A stretch of 64,000 bases of DNA from Haemonchus contortus (GCA_000469685.2 LS997567.1:13229974-13293973); one strand, 5' to 3'; positions 28,185 to 43,100 are shown, numbered from the stretch's first letter. Translations and numbers: made by a program. Notes: generated from the sequence alone by a model not told the origin.

Positions 28185-31100
28185 CACACCGAACTTGTGG
28201 ATTATATATAGTAAATGATAAGGATATATAATCAATATTCAATATTGGTTAATGGTTAATGTTGATCGCCAATTATTTATTAAAATAATTATATCACTAA
28301 TTATTACGTGTTAATTGTTAACTATTGATAATGGTAATTATTATTATTATTATTTATTGAACCTTGGTAAACCAATATCCACGTGCGAAATAATGGGCAG
28401 TTTCCGAACCACTCAAAATTCGTTATCACACCAAAACTATTCAGCATACAAGAAAAAACAGCAGCAAAATAGTCTAGTATCAGAACCAAGAAGCAGGGGC
28501 ATGCAGTAAGGAAATAACAACGAGACCGGGTTCGAGACCAGCGTTCAGAAGCACTTACAGCACTACATCCTGTGTACAGTGTCCACTGCGACCTAGTATC
28601 CTTCCCTCGTTAGTTAGGTGATCAGGTGTAATAACGCTCCTGCGGGGCTTTTCTACAGGGTGGCTACAAAGTATGGTCCGGCAAATCACACGTCGCTTGC
28701 TAACCTGTAAATCCCCTTTTCAGCTGTGCCATATATGCTCTGGATAACGCGTGTCAGTCATGCCCTATACCCGAATCATTGCGACTGTCGATCAAAGTAC
28801 CTCGGAGAAATGCGACCATCTCCTCACCGTGCCACAATCGCACATCTCGTGGACGAAGGATGTTCCGCTGCGGAGATCGCAACAAGGCTGCACATTAACG
28901 ACAGAACGGTCAGAAGAATTGTGGCCCAGTACAGGGAGCGTGGACACAATCTACCACTTCCAAATCAGGGCGTCCAAGAACTGTCAATGTTCCTCGGGTT
29001 CGGAAGGTGATTAAGAAGAGGATCTCACGCAACGATGAAGTCAGCATGAACAAAATTGCTTCGGATTTGCATAACTCGCGAAGAAGTGTTCAAATATTGC
29101 GTTATGTAAACTAGATTTTCACGGTTACCGCTTCTTTCGAGGCCAGATGCTCAGCGAAGCAGCATAGAAGAACAGACTGGAAAAATGTCAGAAGCTTCTT
29201 GCAGCAGTTCGTGCGGGCCGCCTCTCGGACATCGTGTGGACAGACGAGAAAATTTTCACGGTCGAGGTCGCGCACAACAGCCAGAACCAGCGGCATTTGC
29301 TACCTCGGGCAGAGAAAAACTCCAGAAAACGACGAGTGAAAACCAGGAGCCTGTTCCCGAAGTCGGTGATGGTATGGCCCGGAATAACATCAGAAGGCAA
29401 AACACCTCTCGTTTTTGTTGATAAAAACATCAAAATCAATTCCGAAACTTACCAGAATGTTATTTCAAGGGATACACTATTGCCATGGGCCCGAAATCAC
29501 TTTGGAGAAAGGAACTTTATTTTGCAACAGGACTGGGCACCAGCACATGGGTCGAAATCCACGATTTCCTTCTGCCGACATCATTTTCCTGGATTCTGGG
29601 ACAAAGACATGTGGCCATCCATCTAACTCCCCAGACCTCAATCCAATGGACTACTCCGTTTGGAGCTATCTGCAGCAGAATGTGTATTCTTCACCCCACC
29701 GCAGTTTGGACAGTCTAAAAGCAGCTCTTCAGATGGAGTGGCAGAAAATTGATGTCGACTACTTGCGGCCCACCGTGGAAGCCTTTACGAAAAGATTGGA
29801 AGCTTGTATTCTGGCCAAAGGCGATCATTTCGAACAATACCTCGAATAAATGCTCCTTTATCTTAGTTGTACCATTTAATGAAAATTCTTGGAGAAATGT
29901 ATGATGTTTATTTTTTTACATGCGAATAAATACCGGACCATACTTTGTAGCCACCCTGTATATACAGGGTGTCCCAAAATTGTTGGCGCCGATTTATAGC
30001 AATATATTTGAAACTCCTCAGTGCGAAAGACGATGGAATTTCTATGCACGCTAGCTAACACTACATGTGCTACAACATGCTACAGTCGCATTTCAAAATA
30101 TCCCCAATGAGCGCAGATAGAAGTCAAAGTTTGCTCTCGAATTGATCGCATATGGCGCGCAGGTACCTTCTGAATTTCTTTCCAGCCGTTCTTCGGCCTT
30201 TGCACTCTAGGACTCCAAACTGGGACTGCAAACTCGACAGGTCCTCTCCTAACCAGGGACCATACGGGGGAGCCAAGTGGGTCATGTTCTGGAAAACAGG
30301 ATGACCATTCCTCTCCACTAATGAAGTTGGGCAGCTGTCGTCGGCACCACTCGCGGGCAAGCTTGGCGCTTGGAGTAGCGTCCTGCTGGAAGGACTACGA
30401 GATGTTTCAGAAAACGTAGTCAGATCAGTGTTTCATTACTTTCATCAGTACGCTGTTTGAGTACTGGTCTTGGTCAATTTTCACGCCTGCACCCAAGAAA
30501 CCACGAGCGGATTACCCTACCCTTGTGAGTGATTTCCTCGAAACACGACGTTTCACTGTTACAGCAATATTTTGTGAGATATTACACGCTAGATGTTTCT
30601 TTCCGGAACGCGAACGTTTTCGTTTTTGAGGGATGGCTTCCTCGTAAAAAATTTTTGGCCGGAGAAAACGACGAAGGGTTGCTTGTCGTCACTCAGGTGG
30701 GTCTGCGACTTTCTGCATTTTTTGGCCCTACATTCTGTTGAAATCGGAATTGAAGCGAAGTTTTTGCGCACGATAGGAATGGCAGTCTCCTGCATGATAT
30801 TCTTCCATCGCGATAACTCCTGTAAGCCATGCCCGTTGACTTCCTTTTGATAGGTCGCCCGGGATCCCGACCGATTGGCAGACGGACCATTTTCATAACC
30901 CTATCTTCAGAAACATTCTACCCTTCTATCTTTCCTGGTTTGTATCTGATTCAATCTTCTTTTCTATATCGTTTAATAGCCTCCTATACGATTATTAAAA
31001 AAGTCCCAAGGAATTTCATAATGCCCTCCCACCTCTTGCGTGTCAATGATTGCAAGTGGCATTGAATGAGCCTCCTTCATCTGAAAGATATTGGGAGTTC

Positions 31101-34100
31101 CACATCAGTAACCATGCATATTGCAAGGAAACCTTCTTATGCAACTAATTAATAAATGGTAATGTGATTTTGATAAATTATTTCTACTTTAGAAACTGCT
31201 GAATTTTGGCGCCGGTGATTTTGGGACACCCTGTATATGAGGTTTGAGGTGATATGAGCAGGTGAACTTTCTGAAGTTTTGGATCAGTCAATGAGTGTAC
31301 CACGTTGCAGTATCGAAATACTAGGATAATTCGGAGAACCCCTGAGTGGATAATAGCTAGATGTTCCAGCATTCATGCGTCATCTGAAAAAAAAAACGTC
31401 CACAGTAGCGATTGTGAGAACTGAGTTATTATTTCTGCTGATTAACATTGCCAAATAAGAGTGTTTTCGCAGAATATTAATAACAATGGGGAATGAGTGA
31501 ACAATGAGCGGTATTCTGACTAATATCGTGAGCGATATATGTGTCTCTGTACTCTGCTTAGTACAACAGTGGGCCTGGAAGGAGCAACTTTTAGGTTGTG
31601 TTTCCTGCAGACAATCGCTCGTCTTCGCTTCGGGTTGTGCGGGGGCCCACCAAGAGCGGGACTATTTCATTGTTGCATCATGTGGTGTTCTCCGTTGTGG
31701 GTAGGTGCAATAGTTTTTCTTTCAAAGAAACTTCCGCACTAATGAGTTTGAGCTTTACAGAGACAATGCATTCACCGTCATACAGCTTGTTTCGATCGCC
31801 TAAAATCGAGGATGCTGTTGACTTATGCCGCCGTTGTTTGGAGTGCAAAATACTTTTCAAATTGCTAGGTGTCACAATTTTTCCTTCTTTGCGTTATATA
31901 ATTGAAAAGAAAGGCAATGTGTGATAAATAGTAGGGGAAGAGTACTTTATTGGGGATTTGGCAAGCTGTTGTATTTGTCAGTATTTTTATTTTTTCAAAG
32001 CTTTTTGTTTCGCAATCTGTTTCAATGATACTTCTCTGCAGCATTCAGATCGTTCGAAGGGTGTCAAGAAATCTATCCAGGAATTAATGGCATGTTTACG
32101 GCAGTATCCTTTGTATCGGATGATCCACATTGCTATCGCATGTGATCGTTTGGATTTGTTTACTGACTCTAATATCCAATACATGAACACCGAGTATAAA
32201 CCCTTCAAGAGGTGAGTGGAACCGGGGATTCTATTTATAATGTTGTGAGTTCACGACACCTTGTATACTTCAGTGCAGTTTGTACTTATCCAGAGCACTC
32301 GCTTCTTGTCTAACTCACGTCAGGCAACGGATCCAGCTGCGCCGCGATCTTCCTCAAACTAATGTGGCTTCTTCACCGTTCCGCTCTCCTAAGGATGAGT
32401 AACTAAGCCGACCAAACAAGACTCATCCGCGAGACAAGTATTTATTAATCAGAGCGCGTTGTAAGGGATCGGGTTAACCAGATCACCTGCTGCCTTTACT
32501 TCACATTCCTCCTGCTCCGAATCTGTTGCAGTAGTAATAATCATGCATATCACCACGAGGGGCAGGGTGTGAATTCCAAAGAAAGGTTAATTATTAAAAT
32601 ATGCGTAACTCCGTTCAAAAGCGTTCTAGAAATCGATAAAGGGTGGTCGAAAGTTGTTGATTAATGTGGTCAAGTCTCTAAAGTGGGTGCAATTTGCACT
32701 GAGGCGGGCGGGTCCAAGATCAAAAATTCATAAATCTATTCGAGAATGTCCAAAAAGTGAAAAAAATGGCTAGGGGTGGGGTGAGCAGGGCTAACAAACG
32801 AAAGATAACTGTTGCCAGAGTCATTCAAGATGATATCGCTGATATCAAATCTGTGTTCAAAATCTGCTAGGCAAACCAGCGAATAAAGTTACGGAAACGA
32901 TTGCTTTCTGTGTTATACTGAAATCTATGTTATTCTGTACTGAACAGATAACCGAACCGAGCAAAGTCAGAGCTGTGCAGTGGTGGCGCAGCTGGTAGGG
33001 CGATGGACCGGTGGGCATGACATTAGGGTCGGATTCTTGATGCAAACGGAATGTGCTCGTTTTGCTTTTCTATGAAAAGCGTTCCGAACGCTTGCAAAAC
33101 GTTTTTGAGTTCATTATTGGCCATCTACGGAGCTCCCTCACATTTCAGGATTCCGAAAATAGTAATCCGATAAAAATTTTTTACCATCACTGACCAAATG
33201 GACACGCCTCTCTACCACTAACACTCAAGATAGTGTTCCGAATTTTTCGGCAGCTCCTTGCATTTACCGTAGATTGCGGCGAATGACTCAGCAGACCTGA
33301 GACCACTTTGGAAGGGATACGGTCCTCACATTAGAGGGATACTATCCGTTGGTTCGAGTTAACTAGCATCTTCATGAACAATACTGTGGAACAATAGTTG
33401 ATCGATCGGCTTATGTGCACATCTGGTAATCCACTAATTGTAAGAAACCCTATCTCAAGATAATCGTGGGTCATCCGCTGGGATATGATTTCAGGGTTGG
33501 ACTGAGAACCCTGAACCAACCTTCATCTTGCTGGGAAGTTGGGCCCTATGAGGATTTCAATGTTGGTTTTAAGTGTCATCAAGTGGTATTGATGGGCCCT
33601 ATGAGGATTTCAATGTTGATTTTAAGTGTCATCAAGTGGTAATAAGATTCCTATATTAATTTTATGATGACTTATCCTTTCAACGTCTCCGCAAGTCTCC
33701 ATGGAGAAACAGATCGGTCCGTTTGTTCTTAATAGTTACAACCAGATAAGACATCATAATTTGTAGAAATTAGACTAATTTGAAAGCGCATAGTTTCTGT
33801 TGTGGGTCACAACTAGTCTAGCTGCCTACCTTAGGCAATACTTCTTATACCTCTTGAGACGATACCAAAAGCGTAACCTATCGGTATCTTGAGCGTGCAG
33901 TCAAGTAGGTAACTTAGGCATTACTGTTAGCGCGATGCACCCTTTCATCCTGCTGCTTAATTGTACTCATACGGTCCATTAACGATACAGTATTGGGGCA
34001 TAGCCTACATTCATCCTACTTATATGATCGGCTAAGTGTGTCTGTTGGTGTGTTTGTGTATGTGTGCGTGTAGGACAGGAAATTCCTAACTCCTGTCCCC

Positions 34101-37100
34101 ATGGACCCAGAGCATCCAAATTTGGTAGGAGTACAGGCGGCACGATGAAAACACTCATCTATTATGGGCAGCAAGGCCGGGCTCCGCCCACATTGGGCGG
34201 AGTTTTAGCAGAATTTCATAACAACTGTCCCCATGCACCTGGAGCCTTCAAATTTGATAGGAGTATATTCGGCAGGATGGAAATGCTGATGGGAGGTGGC
34301 ATGACTTGACTCCGCCCACAGGAGGCTAGGTGAACACGAAAATAGCTAATTTATACCCAAGGCGTTCAAATTTGGAACGTGTGCACGCGGCAGATTTAAG
34401 ACGCCGATGCTAGGTAGTAGAAAGTAAATGAAACTGATCCAGCGGAAGTGTAGGGAGGATGTGGTGGGCGGACCATGCGTGAAGTGGGTGTACTTCGACT
34501 GAAACCCGCAGTCAAGTTGGAATGTGAGGGACTGAACACAACTCTCGAAGTGTGTCTGTGTGTTTAGCTGTAATCGAGAGCTCCTGTTTTCTTGGGCCAG
34601 AAACATCAAATTTGGGAGAGGTCAGAGGGCGGGTCAACTTTAGCGCAAGGGTGAGGGGAGCCCGGCGTTAGCCGGGCGATACGACTGGTAGGTATATAAG
34701 TTAGCAGCCTTATTGTTGGACACTATACACACCGTAATAAAGCTTACACTTGTACGGTCCAGTCGAAATTGGTGCATCGACCGTTGCAACCAACCCCCTT
34801 CTGCGCTAGTTCTCCACAGTGAGAGACAAGAGGTAAAGCAATGAAGCCTAACCCGAGAACTCCTCCCTGAGGATCACGGGATAATGCAGTCACTTGTTTT
34901 CTGTTGTCCTTCTGAAAACAAAGACAGAAACCTAATTCCTCTCCAATCTTCTCTGAAGGGACGAAATGGACGCAGGACCATTCTCCCTCTCGAGAAGTAG
35001 AAGAGAGTTCGTTTTCCACCAGCTGGAATCAACAATTCGGATTTTTCTACTATTCCTCTGTGAGGAACAGGAAGTTCTGAAAAAATCATCTGAGCTAGCT
35101 CTTTCTTTGAGAAATATACGATTCAACTAGTTCTTTTCAACCCATTGGGAAGAGTTTAACACTTTCCAAACTAACCCCTCTAAGAAAGTATGAATCTAAC
35201 AGCAGACCCCTGAGCAAATTCCCCCCAGTGAGAAAACGGAAGTGAGCCAATTTGTTTCGTGCGAACTCTGCCTGAGGAACTCTAGAAGGAAGAAACAAAG
35301 ACCCACATGACAGGAGCAACTCTATTGCGGAAACAAAGAAAGGTCTAATAAGCCGTTGTAACGCTCTAAACTTGCCGAGACCTTGTTGACACGCGGTCCT
35401 AAAAATCATGTGATGGTTGAAATCATTAAATTTAACCGAAACCTCCGTGTTTCTCATGTAAATGGAGGAGTGCAAGGAGTGCATCAATAAGAGTGAACTT
35501 GCTGCTGAAATATTTATAAAAGTCAATCATAGCAAAGCAGTTCCACAACGCATGCGAAAAAGAAGCCATAGAAAATATCAGTGGAAGAGCGGAGCTGAAA
35601 GAACTCGTAAAACTCATGCTGGACCTGAACAAACCCTGGAAGTTGAATCGAACATGCTGGAAGTCGTTGTCATACAGTGTTTGAATAAGATCAAGTTCAG
35701 AAAAGAGGAGCTTCGATTGCTTCGTCTAAAGGAAGCAACAACCATAGTGTAAGTAACATCAGCTGTCAAGAAAGGACTACTAGTGCAGCAACGCCACAAG
35801 AGCGCAACATTCCTGTATGACACCCACTACTTCAGGCCTCCACTTTCTCACGAAAATATAGGGAATGCAGCACCTTTTGTTCAGTCTTGGACTCAATATT
35901 CTCAAGAAATATTACCATCACCGCAATCGTCGCAGATATCCTGATAAACGAAATCGAACGTCTCTTGCGAGTTCAGGGAAACCCTGGAAGTTGCTGCTAA
36001 ACGCTCACAGCTATCTTACGAGGGTCATTCATCTGGAGTAGACGTGAACATTGATGAAGAAGGCGATTGAGTGTGGAGTCGTCTAATACTCCCGAAATTC
36101 ACACGATCGATCTGCGGCGCAGAAAAGAAGGCGAGGCTGGAATCTCCTTCGATGTAAATAAGATTATTGAGTTCATAGACGGAGTTATCACTCTTCAAGA
36201 GACAACCGAGCAAACAACAAAAACGTTCGGGTTTGATCAAAGCAAACAGGGCAATGCCGCACATAGCAGAAGAGATACTCGAACAACAAATCAATACCTG
36301 GTCAAAGTATGGAACCGGGATGTCTTTCTGGAGAAACACCCTCCGCCACGGTGTAATAAATTCGTCTCATCGAAGAAGCGCAGAACCGAAGCCAGAAGAC
36401 AAAGTGTATGTTGGAGATGCTTCAACAAAGGGCACACTCTAAGACAATGTCTTGTCGTCAGCAAATGTTCAGAATGTAACGAGGACCAAAATTGTTCACT
36501 CTGCACCTCCAATGGAAGCAGATCTCAATCAGCAAACACATGTTTTACACAATGTCTAACTCCATTTGCGAGCTCTTAAGCCCTTGGTAGGATGATGGAC
36601 TGGCACACATGATATCAAGGTTTGAATACTTGATGCGTTTTGCATTTTTCATGAGATGAATCCTGAACGCCTGCAAAACGTTTTTGGACTCAATGTTGGC
36701 CATTTACGGAGCTCCTTAACATTCTAGGAACACTAAATGGTGTTGAAAACAGTTTTTTGTCCCTCACTGCCCTATTGAGGGTGGAGCTCCACCCGAGCAA
36801 GAAGAGCTCTAAACATTTACTGAAATGGGCTTCAGAGCTTTCAAGGAGGGAGGCGCTGAGTGATTCACTAAATCAAAACGCTTCTCAGCATATAACCAGC
36901 AAATACTGCCCGGGAAAAAAGCTAAGATGATGAAAAGCTTCTCACCAATACCTTTTGATGCTTTGTAAGCAAGCTTGTTATCCTCTGGAAGGAAGACGTC
37001 TTGGAAAGGCGATCCCACTGATCCTCTGCGGTTGTCTGATGGTTACACGGACCATCGACCCATCAAATCGCGGGAGGAGCATCGTACGTCTGTGGGTATA

Positions 37101-40100
37101 TAGAGGTTCCAAAGTAAAATGTAGCCCTCCAACATTACGATCTGACCCATGAATTTCAATTCGTTGGCGCTGATAGACGAGTCCATAGCCTATAATTCGG
37201 GTGTCAAAAGAAGAACTTCCTTGTGAATCAAAACAACTTTCGTTCCATGTAACTATCAGGTGCAAAACGAGCGGATTATATGCCAGCCTGTGGAAATTAG
37301 CAGATTCGTTGGAAAGATGGATTATTATAAAATAATTATGGGATTTCATTGCACGACAGCTATTTCTACTGGGCGGCGCTTAAATCAGCAGTGAAGGCCT
37401 CATAGTAGCCAAATTAGTCCTAGGTGGAAATCAGGGTCGTGGCACCATGTCCCACCGCATCACCCACGTTTACCTTGAAGAACAATTAGTGTATCTTCAT
37501 GTGCGCATCAATCCATCAACCATTGTTTTACAATTTTTTGCGAATGGTAGGTAACTCATAGCAGCGCTTTAGAGGTGCGAACAGTATTGTTCGATACGAG
37601 CACCGTATCCCTCCCAACGAAAGCTCCGGTCAGATAAGTCATTCGACCGCCCTCTACCTTAAGTGCAGGGAGTCGCCGAAAATTTAGAAACACCAACGTG
37701 AGTGTTTGGGATTGAAGAAGTAACTAGTTGGATGACCCATTGGCGACCGGGGGCCCTCCGATGGGCCACACCATGTCGTGCTCCTGAGACCGCGTGGCCA
37801 GCCGTCCCTCTGTAGAATCTTGAGGCGCAGTGGTCCGAGTATCATTGACTTCCACCTATAGTAATGAGAGAAAACTAAAGTACTTCTGAGGGCAATGACA
37901 AAGGAGCAAGGCCAAAGCATATAAACTAATAAATTACTTGCACTTCTTATGATAATTCAGAAAACATTACAAACAAAAGTGTTTGTGGCATAATTGCGAC
38001 CTTTTTCTTCTCGTAATTCCTTGTAGCGATCAGTCTATCTTCTTCTGTTTTACTTCGAAGGGCTCTCAGATCTTTCCAATTTGTGGGTCGTTCTCGGAGA
38101 GGGAGGTTCATTGAACGCATCCTGAAGTAAAGATTTTACAGTGTTTATCTTGAATTCATTGAGGTGGGTGCTTCTTCTTGTGTCATATAAGGGCCTCCAC
38201 GAATTAACGACTGCTGTTGCGTGACAAAGTGGAAGAAAATTCTGATATACCATTTTGTGGTGCGACGAACAAATGGAGTTGTAGTCCTCAACGACCATGG
38301 GTTTGTTCGATGAACCACGTTCTCTATCATGCACAGTTGATATAATAAAAAGTTCTCTCTTATCCTTCCACGTCAACGCAAGAATACCGTCCTTATTCGA
38401 TAGACAATATAGCTCTCCACGTTTTAATTTCTTTTCTTTCACAAGTAGTGGACGCGACTGTTTTTTCTCAAAGTAGCAACTAAATGAGTTCTTCTTTCCA
38501 GAAGTTTTTTTTTGGCTATTCCAATGGATAATAGGATCTAACGTAGACTCTTCTCTTGAGCGAAAAATTGAATCATGTGAATCTTGTGAGTCATCTATAT
38601 CGCCGCCTTCGTTTTCAGCATCGGAGTTCAACAGTAGATTTCGAAGATTTTCATCCAGATCGGCATCATCATAATATTATAATTGGAATCCATCATCCTA
38701 AGGAAGAGAATATAATTTCAACCATAATTTATGTATGAAGGAGTGTAAAGTTACCCTATTGAGGCGGCCTTTGATGACTTATTTGAAAGGAACAAGCGAA
38801 AAAAGTAAAGTAGTAAAATAACCCCAATTTCTACACCACACTCGCCACCATTACGAGGCTTATAAATTGGCGATTTTTCGTAAACGTTATAGTAATTACT
38901 GGTGTAAGTAACCAAGCTTGAGGTTCCTTACACATTACAGGGTGCGCCATTAATATGGTAACAACTTTTCGGACGTCCTAAATTTTCTTGTTTGGAGGGT
39001 CCCTCCAAACCTGCACCTTCCCTTATGTTTATGATATACCTTAGACTACGTATCTAATTTGGTGCTCTCAATTCGTCAGGTTTTGAAAAACGGTGAAACC
39101 TCGCAGACATCCGCCGGCCATTCCGTCTTTGCGCGCATTTGGTTAGTCCCTTTCCGAAATCTCTCCTTGTTTCAACTTTCCCCCCCCCCCCCCCACTGAC
39201 AGTTTCTTGAATCGCGATGCGTAGGCAGATGGGGGCAGAACTCAGGACGGTCTTCTTGCCTCACACACAACCCCTTTTCTGAATAGAGTTAGTTGAGAAG
39301 GAGTACGCTGCAAAACCTATCGAAATACGAGAAAAAAGACTGCTGATTTGTTTGTATGCTCTAATCCAATGGAAAGAATCTACCAAGAGTAAATGCAATT
39401 GTATCCAAATAAGATTTGAAAGTCTTGTAAGCTTTTTGACGAGAAGAAGTCGGAGAGAAAAAACAAATGCCGTGCGCTATTCGCACGCAGCACGCGCTTC
39501 GGCACACGTTTTTCTGAGTAAAGGGTGTTCGGCGTAGAAGAAATGTTGAGATCCCAAAGTATACGTATATCTCACACTACGAGCGCTGAAGCCGCTGAGA
39601 GAAGTCAGCTTGTCTCTTGTAGCCATTTTCCCTCTTTGATGATAGTTTTTGCTAGAAACTCTACCATCAGAGCGATATCGCAAATTTTGGTTGCAAAGAG
39701 TACGAAATTCAATCCAGAACTCTTTGTGGAGGGGTTTTCTAAAAGGATACAGCTGTGGGTCAAAGATTTACCTAGGGATACTATTTGAAACCTACGGCGC
39801 ACCTGCTCACGAATGGGAAAAGATAAGACTGGCGCTGAGGGGATGTTCGCGACTTTATCCCAGCTCCCAGTCCTCCTAAGAATCTCCCAGACCACAAAGT
39901 GATGGGTTGCTGGATATAGTTCATTCTGAAGAGTAAAGCCTGCGCCTCATAACGCATCACTGTTGCTGCTCATAAGAAACCAATGAAAAAATCCCAGGCC
40001 GGAGTTTCTCAAGAAGCTCCACGTGCCGCCGTCGATGAGTAGCCGAAGCATCTTTGACCTATAGTTAGTGCAGGAGACAGTCATATAAGATTTCCGTGTG

Positions 40101-43100
40101 CTCATTTTGTAGACGTGATGCATGGTAAATAACTCACATGAATTCACCATGTATCAATATAATCTGCGGTTTTTGTAGCCCAATTCTTTTGTTACCATGT
40201 TTATCCCTGTATAAGGGACCTCAAAGCTTGCATAACTGTACCAGCGAATCCACCTCATTACAAAATACTAATTTACTAATGCAAATTAAATATGAATGAA
40301 ACCATGATTGGACGAGTGTCAGGCTCGGGCATTTATATCTTCACAGGTGGCTGCTTCTGAAGAATTCCAAAGTAAAGTTCAGATGTTCCTCAATTTCTAA
40401 GTTCTTTTGATTAATACAGCCTTTCTGTGCCAAAAAAATTGCAGCTGTTGTTCTATGATGAAAGTGATTTCAGACGTATGTGCTGTTTTTTCATCACCTT
40501 TACCAAATTTGTAACTCATAGATCGCCACAATATAGCTGATGATTTGAAACAAGCTATCCTAATTTTATGTTTCCCTGAGTTCCGATGGAGTCGGATGCA
40601 CATCTAGAGATAATTTTGTGAAAGTTTCCTATATCTTTTAGAACACAAAACAACAATGGATGCCCTAACGACAGCACTATTTGTTGTGTAGAACTTATCA
40701 TTTCTTCCTTGCCATTTTTATGAGATTTTTGTTTGGTGAAAGTGTTCACAAAAAATAAGTTCGCTTCTGGGACAGTGTGGCCCTCCTGCGGGCCACAGGC
40801 AGAGCCCGCGAAAATCGCGCTCGGTCCCACACGCTAGACACGCTGAAAAGCGCGGTCCCCAATGTTTTAATGATGGTGGTTGGATCCTAGAATGTGAGGG
40901 AGCTCAGTAGATGTCCAATATCGAGCCTAAAAATGTTTTGCAAGCGTTTCGAATGCATTTCTTGGAAAAGCAAAACAAGCTCATGCAGCATGGATCTGAA
41001 CCTTGGTGTCATGTCCATCTGTCCACCACCCTACCAGTTGCGCCACCAATGCACAGCTACGGCTTCGCTCGGTTTGGTTATCTGTTCGGTTTGGTTTATT
41101 GGTACAACGCAGGGAGAAATCTGTTCCGTAACTTTGAATAGATTCCTTAAATTTCCCCAGAATAGGTTTAGCAGATGTAAAACACAAATTTGAGATCAGC
41201 ATTCGAAACCACCTGCTGTATACCTCTCATCTTGATTAGCTACTGCGACCAAGCATCTCTTCCTTGTAAGTTACCTGAACGGACGTGACTTCAGCAGGAC
41301 TCCGCTCACGGCGAGCGGGCGCTCATGAAGTGTTTCGGTATGTGTGTGTGGACGCAATATAACTGTTCTCTTGAGCGTTCAGATTTTTTAGGGGATACGA
41401 GCTGTAGATCTACGTTCAACTTGAAAAGGAGGAGGGCCCGGGACTAGCCGGGCAATCGGACTGCTTGAAATATGTACATTAAAAATACATTAAAAAACTA
41501 TTCGCTACTTCTAACTATGCATGGCTGAGCAGAAAGCTCAAAAAACCACTCCAGTTGGAGTAATTCCCATAAGATTGAACAGAGTTTTGGCCACTTAAAA
41601 AATTCACATCCCAGAATTCAGAATGTCAGTATATATTGTCGAACATCCTTCTCTTTCAAAGACTCCAAAAAGAGTTCTAAGGAGCGGAAGAATTGCAATC
41701 CATAGGGCATATATTTAGCGAGAGGCTGGTGCGAGAGAACCAACGTCGTGTCAATATTCAGCCCATGCATCCAAAAGGTAATATGAGTGTGGCGGCTGCC
41801 CAAACGACTTATGTAAATGCCAATGATGAGAATTTTTTTGCATGGAACTTGCTGAGGCGGCCTCGGAATTGTACGACCTCCCTTAGAACTTGTAGAACTT
41901 TTCCAGCTAGAAGGGGAAATGCTTCCAACTCAACGCTGTAGCCTGTTGAATCGATTCGTGGGCAACGGGAATTATTTAATTTGAAGTTGGAGTTGAGCCA
42001 TCCCGGAAGAAGGACTACATTTGAATGCGAAGTATCCTGCAATTTCACTCAATCGCCCGGGGTAACCTTGCTCATTTTCTTGCTGTCGAGCTCTTTGTAT
42101 CAGGCGCAGCTACGATGATTTCCACTCTCTGAATTAAAAAGTCAGTCACAGTTGCGCATTTCTAAAAATGAAAATCTTATCGACATAAAATCCGTAACGC
42201 TGTATGAGATAGAGATGTATGTAAAGATAAAGTAGTTGTGAGAGCATCAAAAACACAAGAGACAAGCAGTAATGAGCATCAACTCTGCAAACTCGCCTGC
42301 AGGCAAATTAATTAAAGGGGAGTCTTTCACACTTTTCTAAAACATTCTTCTGAATTTTTTGACACCAGACGCTATTGGGAGGTCACCTCCACGTGCCAAA
42401 GCAAGTGGATAAAATCAATGTTGAAACACCATTGTATCTGTTTGTCATCGCAAGAGCGCGTTCTTTTACTGATGACGTATTGCTACGTCTTCTACCCCAG
42501 AACTCTAGTGAATCCGGCACGACATCAGAGCCGATACCTGCTTCTTCTTCTAGCTAAAGGCCCTTATTTAGCTGGTCCATCGCTGTATGTAAGGGGAACG
42601 CCATATTATGCTCCTAAACCCCTTCCATCAAACGTTTCCCTTCAGTTCCGCTCATGTTAACCACTACTCTCCCTCCACTTGTCTCTGCACGTGCGAACCC
42701 TTTAGGACTACATTTTAAAGCTGCATTGTTTCAGAAAGGGGGTCGTGATTATACTATGTTTTCTGGGCATATTTTGTGTTGACTTGGTTTTGAACATTGT
42801 GATATTTCGACTTTCTATTCCATTCCAAAATGTGCACTTGCTTAAGTTAAAAAAAATCGTGTCAGCTCAGCTGGGTCTGACAGAGAGTGGTCAGCTGCCA
42901 GAGAATGAGGCAAGGATACTATACAGGCAACCAACCAAGGATTAATGTCAATTTCTCATGAAACTCTGAGTGGTGAAGTAGTCTCCACCTATGGGCATCC
43001 GCTCCATGTGGAAATCAGAGAGCGCCCAGATGTCATGAACCGATTGTGGGAATCTACCCCCTCAAGAGCCCACCGCATTCAGAGCCACCAGGAGGCCTTT

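Noticed and set aside
20522..28242. Open frames of about 2,400-2,570 codons on both strands
   Set aside because: They are translations of the TACA repeat (YIHT or CMYV units). The repeat unit has no stop in any frame, so these are not genes.
32983..33045. Functional tRNA gene
   Set aside because: Box A and box B resemblance is present, but the acceptor and anticodon stems do not pair and the sequence recurs with flanking arms, so it is a SINE-like repeat.
41618..42048. Possible minus-strand gene fragments
   Set aside because: Two frames of 61 and 79 codons have protein-like composition but no recognisable family, no paired splice sites in phase and no repeat boundary.
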